NCBI GenBank assembly: GCA_003611955.1
Contig: RAZE01000001.1
Coordinates: 124,001 to 188,000, forward strand
Length of the DNA stretch: 64,000 nt
Source of the DNA: a bacterium 1XD8-76
GTDB lineage: Bacteria; Bacillota; Clostridia; Lachnospirales; Lachnospiraceae
Direction of reading: 5' to 3'
This document shows positions 63,044-64,000 of the stretch, one piece after another (position 1 is the first letter of the stretch; every line of letters begins with the position of its first letter). The position numbers were made by a program, and so were the translations under genes. Under the pieces are notes generated by a model, which saw nothing but the letters and a program-made list of their open reading frames with translations, had not been told where the DNA came from and searched no databases.

Positions 63044-64000
63044 TTACACTTGTTCCATAATTTCCCCGATACTCATATCCGGTTCTGCGATCCCCTTAAA
63101 GAGAATACGCATCATATAGTAATACAACAGCTCCATGTCATGCTCTTCCAAATGTGCTGTCTGGTAATGATAAGAAAAATTCATGCCGCCCTCCCCGGTG
63201 TGGGATACGGTCAGATACATCTTCTTGGTCGCAGCGCCGTTGGCAAACCATTTGGAATGCTGCGGTATCTGGACAAGATGCGGGTTTTCCAACTTTATCG
63301 GCATGGGCTGGTAGGTGAGGTAACAGCTCTCATAGACTGTGTGCTCCGGTGTATGATATCGTTTCCTCATTTCCTCCCTGATCAGCTCCGGATCGTAATT
63401 GCTGTGCATATATATGCGGTTCTGGACATTCTGAATCTCATATGCCGCCGACAGGAAATCGGTCTCCGGAGAAATCACGGTCCTACAGGGAAACATGATC
63501 GTCCTGCTGCCGCCGGAAGTCCACTCGTCATGCGTGGAACGTCTCGAGATAAAATTCTCAATCGTGATATCCTCCTGTCCGTTATTTACCTTCGACAAAT
63601 AAGTCCGGATTCCCAACAGTATAAGATTTGTCATGGAAAGCTGGTGGTTCATGCAGAAATCGATAAGGTTTTTGGTGGGCACCGGCTCCAGATAATAATC
63701 CTTTACTTTCACAAACAGATTTTTGAGCTCGATATCCGCCGATCTCAATGCCGGAGCACCATGACGCTTTCTCGCTTCTTCCAGAACGGAAGGCCCCTGG
63801 ATATCGGAATAAAGCGGTTCTCCCAACGCATCTAACTGATCGTCCCAGAATTTCTTATCCCTGGCAAAGCGTTTTTCATTGTTTGCCCTCTTTAAATCTT
63901 TCGCCAGAACCTCCTCATAATCCGCCAGATCATCCGGGTAAGGAGACCCGAATCTGAAATGGGTATAGAGCTGCATCAGATCGTTGATCATCACCACCAG
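63044..64000 (-). CDS. Condensation-domain-like protein, C-terminal part
   Basis: At least 318 residues; the gene runs off the right edge, so the N-terminus with the expected HHxxxD site is not visible. The visible part begins at LVVMINDLMQLY (the helix after that site) and contains KFWDDQLDALGEP, NLILLGIRTYLSKVNNGQEDITI, GSRTIMFPCRTVIS and SYHYQTAHLEEHDMELLYYYM, which match the C-terminal lobe of NRPS condensation domains. As a free-standing enzyme it would join the carrier-bound acyl group to an amine or alcohol. Acyltransferase relatives of the same fold are possible. Confidence 0.75.
   Translation of the reverse strand: MVVMINDLMQLYTHFRFGSPYPDDLADYEEVLAKDLKRANNEKRFARDKKFWDDQLDALGEPLYSDIQGPSVLEEARKRHGAPALRSADIELKNLFVKVKDYYLEPVPTKNLIDFCMNHQLSMTNLILLGIRTYLSKVNNGQEDITIENFISRRSTHDEWTSGGSRTIMFPCRTVISPETDFLSAAYEIQNVQNRIYMHSNYDPELIREEMRKRYHTPEHTVYESCYLTYQPMPIKLENPHLVQIPQHSKWFANGAATKKMYLTVSHTGEGGMNFSYHYQTAHLEEHDMELLYYYMMRILFKGIAEPDMSIGEIMEQV

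Overview
The window looks like chromosomal DNA from an anaerobic Clostridia-type Bacillota, most likely a gut Lachnospiraceae. This is inferred from strong AGGAGG-type ribosome binding sites, TTGACA/TATAAT promoters, a YesM/YesN two-component pair beside an Mgl sugar ABC transporter, short Lachnospiraceae-type proteins of unknown function, and moderate GC with AT-rich intergenic DNA. No rRNA, tRNA, CRISPR array, intact insertion sequence or phage gene was seen.

Layout. 1-2317: the start of a 6-phospho-3-hexuloisomerase gene, araA, and a small membrane protein. 2338-11796: a galactose-type ABC transporter (mglBAC) downstream of two extra membrane-anchored sugar-binding proteins, a sensor kinase and a response regulator; this reads as a self-sensing sugar uptake system. 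12010-16867: a histone-H1-like protein, uppP, an aminotransferase, an orphan membrane protein and glpK. 16880-21679: an AT-rich surface-glycan cassette (acetyltransferase, GT-C protein, GtrB-like GT2, FdtA-like isomerase, polytopic protein). 21878-26436: an acyltransferase and a heterodimeric ABC exporter. 26489-29294: an SGNH/MBOAT O-acylation pair. 29382-33035: a four-gene membrane-protein cassette with a small XRE regulator. 33278-36704: an ABC-class ATPase and an acyl-CoA synthetase.

36771-48465 is the most interesting stretch: a probable sugar or polyol utilisation locus. It has a complete RbsABC-type importer, a glycerol-kinase paralogue that has lost the glycerol-binding residues, a split transketolase, an unassigned phosphate-binding TIM barrel, a cyclase/hydrolase, a flavin reductase, and a DeoR regulator translationally coupled to an orphan, half-degenerate ABC ATPase. 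The likely flow is import, phosphorylation, then C2 or ketol transfer into pentose and triose phosphates. The substrate is not identifiable from sequence. The nearest known logic is the non-oxidative apulose-4-phosphate route, but no apiose isomerase is present.

48480-57526: thioesterase, AEC transporter, DUF975 protein, C39-like peptidase, NhaC antiporter, a REC-GGDEF-EAL protein, an ammonium transporter fused to a PII domain behind a terminator-like leader hairpin, and an acetyltransferase. 57611-61128: cyclophilin, a decayed Rpn-type nuclease gene, an OLD-like ATPase/TOPRIM protein with a cysteine cluster, and a TetR regulator. 61178-64000: stand-alone adenylation, carrier and condensation proteins, a small NRPS-like pathway cut by the window edge.
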